This document shows positions 23,404-34,327 of a DNA stretch of 64,000 bases, piece by piece. The position numbers and the translations under genes were made by a program. Location: assembly GCF_021134715.1 (NCBI RefSeq), contig NC_060026.1, positions 15,863,001 to 15,927,000 of the forward strand, written 5' to 3'. Position 1 is the first letter of the stretch, and the number at the start of each line of letters is the position of its first letter. Source of the DNA: Daphnia pulex (lineage: Eukaryota > Arthropoda > Branchiopoda > Diplostraca > Daphniidae). Below the pieces are notes generated by a model that did not search any database, had not been told where the DNA came from, and saw only the letters and a list, made by a program, of their open reading frames with translations.

Positions 23404-24409
23404 ATGAAGTTGGCAATGATCTTCCTGTCCATATTTGTGGCCATTTCCCATCAGCAATATTTTCATCCGCGGATGATGTTCGGGTTCCCTTGGATGTCAC
23501 CGTTTGCTCAACAACCCATGCCCATCTACAATTACGTATAGTGTTGCTCCGATTATTTGTTCCAATTCCATTACATCATCTCTATTCTTTTATCGCATTT
23601 CTATAGAATGAGGAGGTATACCCTGAGCCGATGGGATTGAGCAGTCGCAATGACATCGGTCAAGATGACGAATTTAACGATATCCAATCAAGAATCAAGG
23701 GCTTTAGCAGCAACTTTAACGGCTTGAGCCGCTACCGACCGAGTCCCTCTCTCAATGACCAACAGAGCGCGCGATTTTTTTTCAACTGGGCCAACACGGG
23801 CAACAACGCTAACAACAACAACTTCAACAATTACAATCCGTTTTTCAAAACAGCGACGTTCACTCTCACTTCGACGCTGACCTTGGCTTCCATCCAGACT
23901 TGCGTCCCATCATTTCAGGTGACACCTGCTGCTCCTGCTTGTCGTCGCAAGAGAAGTGAAATCGAAGATAACACCGCAGAGCAATTTCCAATCACCCCAT
24001 CGGAAACCCTAAGGCAACTATTATATACAGAACTATACTTTGATAAACACTATTTTTAATAACAAAGGTCTCGAATTCCGTTCCCAGATTGATGCCCACG
24101 GCTCTTTCGTCACCACAGGATCGCAGCGTTAATACACTTTTGTCTTCTAGAGATGACGTCTCTGATGAATTGTCGACGACAGATCATTTAAGAGAGAAAC
24201 GATTCTTCTACGCCAACAAAAACCTATTTGTAGTTTCTACAACTATAACCTCATACGCATTCGTTAACACAACTGTCACGGTAACTGTTAATCTAATCAA
24301 TCCACCACCAGCTGTTCAATGTTCAGCTGTAGCTGCGGCTGCTGTGCCACAGTGTGTTGCATGTTTGCCGGCAGGCTTCATCGTGTGCCCTGCTCCAGCT
24401 GCGGGTTAA
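23404..24409 (+). CDS. Secreted polybasic-site protein, paralogue C
   Basis: Exons 23404-23535, 23607-24013 and 24088-24409 give 286 aa; the second intron has a GC donor (GCAACT). Signal peptide MKLAMIFLSIFVAISHQQ, then FHPRMMFGFPWMSPF. An Asn-rich linker leads to module 1 (FFKTATFTLTSTLTLASIQT) and ACRRKR. Module 2 begins LREKRFFYANKNLF, has TITSYAFVNTTVTVTVNL and ends CLPAGFIVCPAPAAG. Four cysteines lie in module 2, as in B. Promoter, leader and first coding exon are close to those of D, so C and D are the most recent pair. The product is predicted to be exported and cleaved; its activity is unknown. Confidence 0.85.
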
Positions 24410-25027
24410 GTATTTAGAAAAATCATAAAGATTGGACTTAAAATGATTTAAGTTTACTGGGCGAAGTGAAGTATCACAATGTAGTATGCTTACACATTCA
24501 GAAACACAAAATGAAATATTTATTTCGATACCCTACTTTGTTATTGTTTGATTAATTTCTACAGGATCATATAACTATCCTTATTTCGTCTTATTTAGAT
24601 ATGTGCTACTTACTTGTATAAAATTTCGTTTACAAGTATACTGCAAATATACTGCAAGAATCTTCACTCTTTTTAGTTGGAACTTTAGGGAGAAAGTCGT
24701 ATGCTGTGGGACATGCAAGATTCCCTCAGAATATGATACTAAACATTTTATTAACTATACATTTTCAAATCCGTTAGGTGGTATCAAATAATGTGACTAG
24801 CAAATACGGAACGCTACCGCACGTAGCGTACACGTCATCGTGTGGGGCAATACGAAAGTATCGCCTGGATGTTGATAAAGGAAGCGAAGAAACAGTAAGC
24901 TGTCAATAACCTAGCATAAAGCAAATAAAAGTTATGAAATTTCCCTGACTCATCTTTGCAAACTAAAGGTCCAGCCTAAGCGTCAATCGTGTAACATAGG
25001 TTGTATCAAGCATGTAGCTCCACCGAA
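24410..25027. other. Intergenic between paralogues C and D
   Basis: 3' flank of C, then sequence related to the upstream region of C from about 24,840 on. No further gene seen. Confidence 0.45.
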
Positions 25028-25065
25028 TATAAAAGCTAGGCCGTACGTCTAGGTGAGTATCAGTT
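25028..25065 (+). promoter_or_regulatory. TATA-Inr promoter of secreted protein gene D
   Basis: TATAAAAG (25028-25035) with initiator TCAGTT (25060-25065), matching the promoter of gene C. Confidence 0.8.
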
Positions 25066-25255
25066 CTCTCTTCATTTGACTCCAGTCGGTGCTTAGAGAT
25101 TCTTGTTCAACCCTATAACTTGCAGCCAAACACATCAGCAGCTAAGTCCTTTAACTTAAAGGTATAAAAGTCTGCTTGCAGAACAGCTCATAATTTAAAA
25201 ATTAATGGTCACAATTATATTAACTTTTTTCTGATTTCTATATATAGTACTTGAA

Positions 25256-26376
25256 ATGAAGTTGGCCTTGATCTTCCTGTCCATTTTTGTGGCCATCTCT
25301 CATCAGCAATATTTCCATCCCCGGATGATGTTCGGGTTCCCTTGGATGTCACCGTTTTCTCAACAACCCGTAGCCGAAAATGATTATGTAATATTGTTGC
25401 TTCAGTTATTTATTCCATTGTTTCATTTATTTTATTTTATTGCATTTCCATAGAACGAGGAGATATACCCAGGCCTAATAGGATACAGCAGTCGCAATGG
25501 CATCGATCAAGAAGAAAGATTTGCAGATACTACTCAGTCAAGGATCAAAGGCTTCAGCAATAATTTCAACGGCTTGAGCCGCTACCGGCTCAAGCCCTCA
25601 CTCAACGATCAGCAGCAGAACGCGCGATTTTTTTTCAACTGGGCCAACACGGGCAACAACGCTAACAGCAACAACAACGGCCTCTTTTCAATATTCAACA
25701 GCATTCCTCTTTTCAAAACAGCGACGTTTACCTCGACGCAAACTTTGACCCTCGTCTCTGTCGTGTCTTGTGTTCCAATCGACCAAGTCATTGACGCGCC
25801 CCCTGCTTGTCGTCGCAAGCGAGAAGATACCCGTGAAAATCCGGTGGCAGACCGTCAATTTGAAATCCATCCTTCAGAAACTATCAAGTAAATATTTAAC
25901 AATTTAATCATTTTTTGTCTGCCTAAAACGAGATTTGTTTCGTAGCTTTTTCTTTTACTAAAATTCGTTATTCATTTCTTTTAAATATCTACAGAGTCAT
26001 TACAACAGCCACAGAATCTGATTCCTCGGCAAATGATCAAAGCTTGGATCTTCTTTTGTCATCCAAAGACGATTTTAGTCAAAGTGAAATGGAAATAGGC
26101 CCAGGTGACAAGAGCAATTCAAGAGAGAAACGATTTTTCATCAACAGAAACCAATTTATTGTCACTTCAGTCGTTACCACATACGCGTTTGTCAATCAGA
26201 CTATAACGGCAACTGTCAATCTGTTGAGCCCATTACCAGCAGCAGGTGCTCCAGTTCCTTGTGTCCCCGCTGCCGCAGTTATTGATCCTACTACTTTGGC
26301 TGTTACTACCCCGGCAGTAATTTGTGTACCCTGTTTACCAACGGGCTTCATTGTTTGCCCTGTCGCTGCTGGCTAA
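25256..26376 (+). CDS. Secreted polybasic-site protein, paralogue D
   Basis: Exons 25256-25387, 25454-25887 and 25995-26376 join in frame to 315 aa. Signal peptide MKLALIFLSIFVAISHQQ and FHPRMMFGFPWMSPF nearly equal those of C. The linker is rich in Asn. Module 1 (FKTATFTSTQTLTLVSVVSC) ends in ACRRKR. Module 2 starts SREKRFFINRNQF, has TYAFVNQTITATVNLL, a longer Ala/Pro/Val insert than other members, and ends CLPTGFIVCPVAAG. The insert adds a VPC and a VIC motif, so the cysteine spacing differs from that of B and C. Same intron positions as the rest of the family. Function unknown. Confidence 0.84.
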
Positions 26377-26942
26377 ACCGAAAACGGCGATAGTTCGTTT
26401 CACATGTGAATGGATTGAAAGACGAAATGTATTTAATTCACGACTGTGGTTTCTTTTATGAAAACATATACTTTTAAGTTGAGGCGCATCTTTTGTACCA
26501 ATAGAACACATTACGATAATCTACTCCATTTATGCAGCACTATCCTGGTATCCTGCTGAATTTTGTTGAGTTCTTATTTGATTAAAGTAATTTCAATTTA
26601 ATTTGCATTACAATTTGTTTTCTCGTTTATTTTTAATACGTATCGACTGCTACCTACATTTGATGTATTTTTAAAAAGTATGAATGTGGGTAATATAATG
26701 AGCGATACAAATATTGAAACCAAATTGACTTCCACCACCAGAATTCAAAATGTGTCTCGATAAATAAATAAAAGCTGATTCCTAGTACGAAAAATGATAA
26801 GGTCCCAGAAAACTTGTCGATAGCGGAAGCGATTTTTTTCTTCTAATCACAAGAGTAAAGCATTAATAGCGATGAAAAGCTGTAGCTGTGTAAAAATGGC
26901 AGACGGAATAGCGTAATATTATTCATTTTTTTTTGTACAGCA
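26377..26942. other. Intergenic between convergent genes D and E
   Basis: 3' flanks of two convergent paralogues. AT-rich; nothing else recognised. Confidence 0.45.
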
Positions 26943-28092
26943 TTAGCCAGGAAAAAGGCTGGTGTAAGGACAGACGGAATAGCCATAAGGGAGGCAAATC
27001 AGTCCTCCCCCGGGATTTAACAAAGTGTTTAAAAGGCTGACGGTCTTTGTAACGGTCGTCGAGAGAAACGAGTAACTGGTCACAGTAGTTGTCGTCACCA
27101 AGTGGACGAAGAATCGTTGTCCTCTCGAACGCACGGCCGGTGTCGACACCAACGATTCCGCCGTCGCATCCGCATTCAAATCTTCGTTCATAGAAGAAAC
27201 GAGTCCGTGATTCAACGTCTGGTTTTTTGCCCATTGGTGATGCTCATTCGACAGATCCAGTGACGTAAGTTCCGTCGGCTCCACCCTACACAAATGAGAA
27301 GCAACCAAATCATTTTGTCGATTACCTCTTTTTATAAAAATTCTCCCGGTGTAAGAATAGGTCAGTTTTGTGTCGATGTTGCACTTACGGCTGCACATCT
27401 GTTGGAGTGATGGCGAATTCAGTGTCTTCCGGTTTGCTGATGTCCAGAGCGTCCAGAGGTGCGACGATTCCGCCGCGTCTCTTCCGGCGACATGCGATGT
27501 CAGCCGCCCCGGTGTAAAATTGGGCACTGGGAATGCACGACTGGACGCTAGTAAACGTCAACGACGACGTCAACGTGAAGGTAATCGTTTTCACTTTCCT
27601 GGTTATCAAATTGGGACTGGCCAAGTTGATGAGAAATCGCGGGTCGTCCTTTTGCGGTTTGGGTTGCAAAAATGACGGCCGGAAACGAGTCGGGAAACTA
27701 TTCATCGTCTTCCTTCTCCCTTGAACTTGAACAGGAAACTGATCCTCTCCTTCTTCGTCATTTGGATTTTCCACAGCATTCAAATAAGGCCTGGCCTTCT
27801 AGAAATTCATTGATTATAAGGTGCAAACGAAATTATAAATATTTTCAAACTTGAATTTTACTTGTGGAAATGCGGAGGGACTTGGTGGCATAAATGGATG
27901 GAACGAGTCGTCATCGTCGCCTTGATTATCATCAGCGTAGTTAACGGGCTGGCGATTGTAATAATCGAAGGCAGGCCGTGGTGAGTAATAACGCGACAAC
28001 CAAAAGAGTCTCTCTGCCGTCGTCGATGGCTGGTAGAATTGCTGGTGTGTGAAAACCACCAAGACCGACAGAACAATCACAACGATTTTCAT
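26943..28092 (-). CDS. Secreted polybasic-site protein, paralogue E
   Basis: The only family member on the minus strand. Exons 27862-28092, 27389-27798 and 26943-27285 give 327 aa. Signal peptide MKIVVIVLSVLVVFTHQQ, then an Asp-rich stretch. Module 1 reads KTITFTLTSSLTFTSVQSC and ends IACRRKRRGG, a five-residue basic run. Module 2 begins SRGQRFFVHLV, so its cleavage motif lacks the usual lysine. It continues with TSYSFLSTTVTKTVSLL and ends CLPYGYSVCPYTSLFPG. It is the most diverged member and has two cysteines in module 2, like A. A TATAAAA motif on the minus strand lies at 28231-28237. Function unknown; an exported precursor is inferred. Confidence 0.82.
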
Positions 28093-30013
28093 CTGTAAAA
28101 CATATGAGAAAATTATGCTAACAAAAGTTAATCAATTCAACTGTATTACCTTAAAATGATGTGTGGAAGAGCCGGTCCTTTTACCGCGGAGGTTGGCGAA
28201 TTACAAGGAGATCGAGGAATATGTGATCGGTTTTATACTCGGTGGCCTTTTTCAAATTGGGATGAAATATGTATAATTTCCGAGTCAACAGTCGCAGACA
28301 CACGACACCCAAGCAGGAGTAATGAATTGACAATAATTTATTAATTCACAGTCCACAGTTGAGCGTGTGTTTATAATAAGGGAGACCCACTTTCGTCCAC
28401 CTGTTGGTATGCAGAGGAGAATGCGGATGCCACACCTGGTGTTGCGGAGGTCGACGTCTCTCCTGTCTCCATCCAGCTATTTTTAGCGAAAAGTATTAGT
28501 ATATACCCTGATTATTTATGCGTTTCATAGTCTTTGCGAAGTGAAAAAGTACGGAACGACCAATGTTCTTTCACCTCGTATATTATCTCGCACAACTGCA
28601 CAACCTGAAAGCTTAATTGGCTAATAATGAGCGATATGCTGTGTTTTTCAACATATTTTTAAGGTCTTCCAACTCTATGCTATTTTTAACCGCATTCAAC
28701 AGACTGGGTGATACTATAAAGAACAGCAGTGAGCCAGTGACATTCAATAACAAACAATCTTAGTGCTGTGAGGGGAGAGTGAGGTGGAATTAAAACAAAA
28801 ATTTTGCTATGGCACCTTCGATCAATTATTCGTACGACAGATGACCATGGCTTTATTTAATCAGTGCCTTTAACTTTGAATTCGTGTTTCAGATTTCGCC
28901 AATGATTTTGAAAAAAATATTTTATTTGGCGGTCGAGTTGCATGAATTGGCAACGCTGTTTCACCGTTTTCGCCAAAGTGCGTCTGCTTGCTGATCAGTG
29001 ATCACTTCTTCTTCGAGCAGCCAGGAAGTACCGCAGTTCCGTCAGCTTAAAAGAGTTATTGTGCATTAGAGCGTTGCATAGACTGTAAAGATGCCAACTC
29101 AGCATAGCGTTGCATTAAAGTTTCGTCCATTAAACTGTGCTTTACTATGGCGAATATTTACCAATTATGTCTGTTCACTCCAAGTCTTCTTTTGTCTTTC
29201 GATTGCCCAATCGTAGGATCTATGGCATACTTGAGCGTCCCGTCACCCAGGTTGAAACAAAGAAGTCAATGATCCAAATGTTAGAAACCACCCAGAACTT
29301 CCCTCGTCATTAACAGTACAAGAAATGAGCCATTGTTTGGCCTGCATGCTGAAAACCTAGTGAGTATGTGAAGAAAGTTGTGTTCTGTACCTTTATTGAA
29401 AAATGTTTAACCATCACATTACTCGAATTAAACAGCAGTCCACTGTCGAAGTTATCTCTGCTTATGAAGATATTTGCCACAATGAAGAAAAAGTACCTGT
29501 ACCTGATGAAGCAAACAGAGTGCCAGCCACATCTACCTTAGTAAATGGCCAGACAAATGTTTCGACTGAAAAGGCAAGAATTCCAATGTGGATCGCAATT
29601 ACCTTTAAAAGAAAGTACAAGCTGTAAACAAACTAATGCTTTGGAGGATGTAGCTGCTTGTAGGTTTGGCTTGATGGAGCATGAAAAGGCTTTATCAAGA
29701 GAGCTATATCCAATCTGAAGTAGAAGGTTCCCATGAACAGTTAACAAATGATCATTAAGGTGTAAACAATCTAAACTACCTTATTTTTGTCGTAGAAGAC
29801 CTTAATAATAATTTTTTTATTTTTTAGCAACGACGATGTCTGGAACTTGACGAAGAAATCGGTCGTCATTCGTCAAAGTTAAGAAAGGAGACCAGTGCCT
29901 GATGAGAACTTGTCTGAAGTAATTCTTAGATATTGCCTAGTTTAACTATAGTTCAGTCATTTTTTTATGTCACACATGCCTGTTTTTCTCATTGTAATTT
30001 ATTTATTTTTTCC
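28093..30013. other. Promoter of paralogue E, then unassigned sequence
   Basis: 28,093-28,240 is the 5' region of gene E with TATAAAA at 28231-28237. The rest shows no supported gene. An open frame at 29,403-29,627 (74 codons) has no recognisable domain. Sequence at about 29,920-30,010 is a diverged extension of the inverted repeat that follows. Confidence 0.45.
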
Positions 30014-31944
30014 AAAGTAGGATTAAAAGCTTCTTAAAAGGTCTGAGCCTCTTTGTTGCAGTCCGATGTGTACATGAATTCTGTGCAACCAGCTAGTGAA
30101 CGATGCGGTGAGCTGTTGCATGCAGACTGCAGTGTTCTGGTGTCGTTCGTTCATTGAACTATAGACCGTTCAGTCGTTCCTTTATCGTAAGAAATCTGAC
30201 ACGGTGTGTAAAATTGTTTCCACTAGGTGGCAAAGAAGGTCAGCATTTCGTTCTTGATGTCGAAGACTAGTGACATCTTATTTTGTGCTTCTAAATAAGT
30301 GCTTAAAAATTGTGTAAGGTACTTGTAATCTTTATTTGTTTTTCTCTAGTTTAGCGTACATTTCAAGTAAATCCTTTTTGGTATCTATTTTACATTTTAA
30401 ATCTGTATTGGTTCATTTATGTTCTTTTGCTTTGTAGATTTCCATGGCCAGTTTGTTGTTTGAGCTGTTTATGGTGTTGCTGTTTGGGGTGCAGTGGTTT
30501 TGCTGTCATTTTCCAGTTGAAAAATGCACTGAAATGAAGCTTGTGCAGACTTGCAGTTCAACATCACACTTAAATGTGTCATTTTTCTATGTTGGTGTCC
30601 GTGCAGTGTTGATTAGTTGGGTAAAATAGTCAAATGTTGCCTGATGGCTGTCGGGCTTATTTTGTCGATATGTCGTCTCTTGCTACCTGTACCGCGGCGT
30701 TGAGGTAATGCGTGATGTGATCGTTCACTTATTGACTTTTAATTAAAAGCTCTATTCTTTATTCAGTTTAATCGTTTGTCTGCCGTTCCATAGACTTGAC
30801 CCATTGGTAAAACTGAGGAACCGAGGTTGCTGAAATTCAAGACTCGTCAATAAATTATGTAGATGTAGACAAATTACAAGTGCATAATCTGGGCTCCCTT
30901 CTTTTCTGTGGCCCCGTTTCCCTAACTAACCACTAACCAACGCCCGCCGGTGGTCACTCACCCGCTGTGAAACCAGGAGGAGGGGAGGGCTCTGGTCGAA
31001 CGGGGACTTGGAAGGCGCATGATCCGATGAAAACTTTTGGAGGGTCATGTGTCTAACCCGGAAGCCTAGTATGACTACATCTCCCCGGAAAAACTTGCCT
31101 CGTACTTCTCTCTTCTTCTCGGTCCAGATAAATATCTCTGGGGGCCGTAGACATATCCTATAACAGCATGTGCGAGTTAAAACAATGCATCCACTACCCA
31201 ATGAAACAAATGGCCATGGTTTATTTTTTGTGGAAATCTCCGTCAGTCAAGTTACAAAGACGTTGCAGATTTCCGCAAAACTAAACCATCGCTTTTTGTC
31301 TCATTGCCGCAGCGGTGGTGGCGGGTTGCGTTCTAACTCGTGCAGTAGTAAACCGTCTTGAACCGGACGCCCTGTTTAATGAATTTTTTGAACATTTTAA
31401 AAAGAAAATAAAATTAGTTCATACAGTGTGTTTATTTTATTTATTACATTACATGGTTTCAGGTTAAATATTGGTTTATAGGGTTAAAGGTATAGATTTA
31501 AGGGTTGGTAGGTGTATGTTTTCGCGGTTTGAAGGATTGGAACGTATATGTTTGTGGGGTTTGGAGATTAATTGGTAGGGATACATTTGTAGGGTTATAG
31601 ATTAACTGCATTTTTATCCAAACTTGAAATATCCTCCCTCCAACATCCACCACCACCACTTTACTTTCCCAACCCCAAAAACATGTTTATTATTTGTTTG
31701 ACATGAACATCCCATATTTGTTTTTGTTGCTTCTGAACTTATAAACGGTAAACTGCAATAGTCACGATGACAATTTAACAAAATATGATGCAGCTTCGGT
31801 AATTCAAAATCAGCAACAAGGAACGGCCAATTGAACTTGATGTAGAAAAATCTTTCACCAGCATAGGCTTCAACAACGTGCCACATCGGACAGCAACTAC
31901 GCGAACAATGAACACTAAACCAATAACCAAAATGAAATGAATTA
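30014..31944 (+). repeat. Large inverted repeat, left arm
   Basis: About 1,931 bp, present in reverse complement at 34,328-36,257 with only scattered differences (for example, CTGAAATGAAGC here against CTGAAATGGAGC there). The arm contains open frames that recur in both arms, including a 126-codon frame at 31,614-31,994 beginning MSLILSFQMEFPLM; none has a recognised domain, so I do not call genes. A block at 31,440-31,610 is A/G/T-biased with recurring GGGTT steps. Confidence 0.92.
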
Positions 31945-33057
31945 AGCTTCAGCATCAATGGAAATTCCATCTGAAAAGACAGAATTAATGACACTTTGTG
32001 GTTTTAGTTAAACCAAATATTCTGAAAACAATATCTGATAGCTTTTGTAGTATTGTTGAAACAAAAACAAAATGTGTGATTTAAACTACAACAAAGAAGA
32101 AAGAGAAGCTAAGACTTTAACTGGATGTGAACCCTGCTTTAAAAAAATCAATTACTATCTAGCAGTAAATTCTCACGCGATAATAAAAAAAAATGAAACA
32201 AGTATAGCTAAACTATGAAACCTCTCAGTGTCAGTTAGCAAGCTTTTTGAATCAGCCAGACAATTAGAAAGTTGATTGAAATAATTACTTCAGTTTCTAA
32301 TGTTTCTCCATTTGACAAAACACACAGCAGTGGAGTAGCCTACAGGTAGCAAGAGGAACACCCTTTATCAGCTGGCTGCATCAAATCCATATGTACATTG
32401 GGCAGCAACAACGAAGCTCAAACTTTACCAGACTGTTTATCACAAAAAAAAACTCAATTACTATCAAGGACACAGCAGATCAAATGACAAAAACAAAAAA
32501 AAACATTAACTACACAATCCTTTGAAATAAATGTTGCAAAGGATCCTACAGCTAGCGATTAAGCTTTCCCAAGGTAGACAACTATAGTTCTACAACAGGT
32601 AAGTTAAGACATAGTCACCAACTAACTAAGTCTCATAGTTAGAAAGTTGAACATGTTTACCTGATTTGTTCTGAAGTGTTTCTTACAGAACGTACAGCCG
32701 GTACGTACCGGAAAAAGAGACATCTTGGCAAATTGTTGGCCACATGATCAGCTGAAATTTCCAAGTAGAAATTATAGGCTAGGTTACCACACAAATAACT
32801 AAATTCACGCACAAAGAATTAAGATTCAGTCAAATCTAACAATCCAAACAGGAATTACCATTTTTGGAAGAAAATTAGAAAATGATCAGGAAAGAAAATA
32901 GCAAGGATTATCTAACGCTTTCAATCAGTGCTCGAAAAAAATGGCGGTGGTCTTGCGTAGCGAAGACTATCAGTTTTAAATGTGAAACATAGATGGCGAT
33001 GAAACTTGTAATTTAGTCTGCTGGCTAAAAAAGAGAGTAAAAAAAAAGTCGAATAAA
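31945..33057. other. Left part of the inverted-repeat spacer
   Basis: Contains a minus-strand exon-like module at about 32,300-32,460 and a splice-donor-like end at 32,659 (exon ending AAATCAG before GTAAAC). Both have plus-strand relatives at 34,180-34,300 and 33,918-33,950, so the two halves of the spacer are themselves diverged inverted repeats. An ATAGATGGCG motif at about 32,990 resembles those at the housekeeping promoters. Confidence 0.55.
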
Positions 33058-33675
33058 ATGTCTACAATTGTTGTTCGCGTTTTCCGTAATTTTCAGCAGT
33101 TTGTGTCAATTAGACCCATTTCTAATTATCCCACATCATTTCGTAAAAATGAAGAAATTCAAAATGTGAAAGGTAACTTTCATCTTTTTAAACTGGGGCT
33201 TAGACGCTTAGTATAATTAGATTATTTACACGTGAATGTGCTGTAACCTGCTTTCTGTTAAAATTTATTAGGAGATGACGAATTCCGTTCGCTGGATCTG
33301 AGTGCAAACAAGTCGTTGAATATGAGATCTTACGGACGTAAAGTATACAAGAGAGCAGCAGTTCATGTTCCAACAAACACGCTTTTGATCAAGACTGGCC
33401 CTCAGTCAGGCCAATTGCCAGGTCTTTCCATCCAGCTAGTGTCCTGCTGCCCTTGCATCAGGGCTGGGTTGTTCCGGGGGCAACACCACCCGGTAAATTT
33501 GCCAATGCAGAGTTGATGAAGATCCCCAACTTTCTTCACTTGACACCACCCACTATTGAGAGACAATGCCAAGCATTGAAAAGTGAGAACCCTGCAGTAT
33601 AATAGATGTTTTAATTAATAAAGCTTTAATCATTATTTGTTTGTAGAGTTCTGCACAGAGTGCTGTAAGAGTTGA
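33058..33675 (+). pseudogene. Mrps35: Truncated, frameshifted MRPS35 (mitochondrial small-subunit ribosomal protein)
   Basis: Exons 33058-33172, 33272-33592 and 33647-33675 keep genuine splice borders. Exon 1 reads as a mitochondrial targeting peptide. In exon 2 the frame changes near 33,385: upstream it is MRSYGRKVYKRAAVHVPTN, downstream a different frame encodes DQDWPSVRPIARSFHP and then MKIPNFLHLTPPTIERQCQA, matching the conserved MRPS35 block (DQDWPSV, then IPNFLHLTP, then ALKxFCTE). Exon 3 has KFCTEC and stops at once, so more than half of the family's length (about 320 aa) is missing. It sits at the centre of the large inverted repeat. Because introns are kept it is not a processed copy; rearrangement probably cut the gene. 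A sequence error could explain the frameshift but not the truncation. Confidence 0.75.
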
Positions 33676-34327
33676 ATATCAACAAAAAGATTGAAAATCA
33701 TTCAATCACAACTAGTGTTCACCTCAATTCTTTCCCCTCATTGAGTGATGCCTGAGCCAGAATTGTAACACTCCAGGTCTGAATAGAAGAAAAACATAAC
33801 CGCATTTGATTTCCTGTTATAAAAGTAACTCTTTTCTCCCCTCATGTAGGTGAAATTGAGCTCTTTACCACAACCATGCCAAGGATAAATTCCTCTTTTT
33901 CCTGTACCATCTGTACGTTTTGTAAGAAACACTTCAGAACTATTCAGGTAAATATGTTCAACTTTCTAACTGTGAGACTACAGACTTAGTTAGTCGGTGA
34001 CTATCTCTTAACTTATTTGTTGTAGAATTTTCAGTTGTCTACCTTGTAAATGCTTGCTAGCTGATAGGTTCTTTTGCAACTTTTAATCTGAAGGATTGTG
34101 TTTGCATAGTTTAGTATAACTTATGTCATTTTTGTTTTTGTAATTTAAGACATTGTTTCCTTGATACTTATAGTAATTGAGTTTTTTTTTTATAAATAGG
34201 ATTATCAGTCTAGTAAAAGAATGAGCTTCTTTGTTGCTGCCCAACGTAGGCTACACATAGATTTGATGCAGCCAGCTGAGCGCTTTAACTCATGTAAATA
34301 ACGTAAAGTGACATTTATTCCTCTAGA
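33676..34327. other. Right part of the inverted-repeat spacer
   Basis: Carries two exon-like segments on the plus strand: one ending AACTATTCAG before GTAAAT (33,918-33,950), and one after a polypyrimidine tract and AG at 34,199-34,200 with GAGCTTCTTTGTTGCTGCCC. Relatives of both occur in opposite orientation at 32,659-32,700 and 32,300-32,460. Confidence 0.55.

Noticed and set aside
29403-29627. Open frame starting MFNHHITRIKQQ, perhaps a transposase or THAP remnant
   Set aside because: No zinc-binding or catalytic pattern could be aligned; the flanks have stops in all frames.
31614-31994. 126-codon minus-strand open frame repeated in the right arm
   Set aside because: Present twice only because of the inverted repeat; no domain, and the right-arm copy is shorter at its 5' end. 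Mentioned in the repeat entry but not called a gene.
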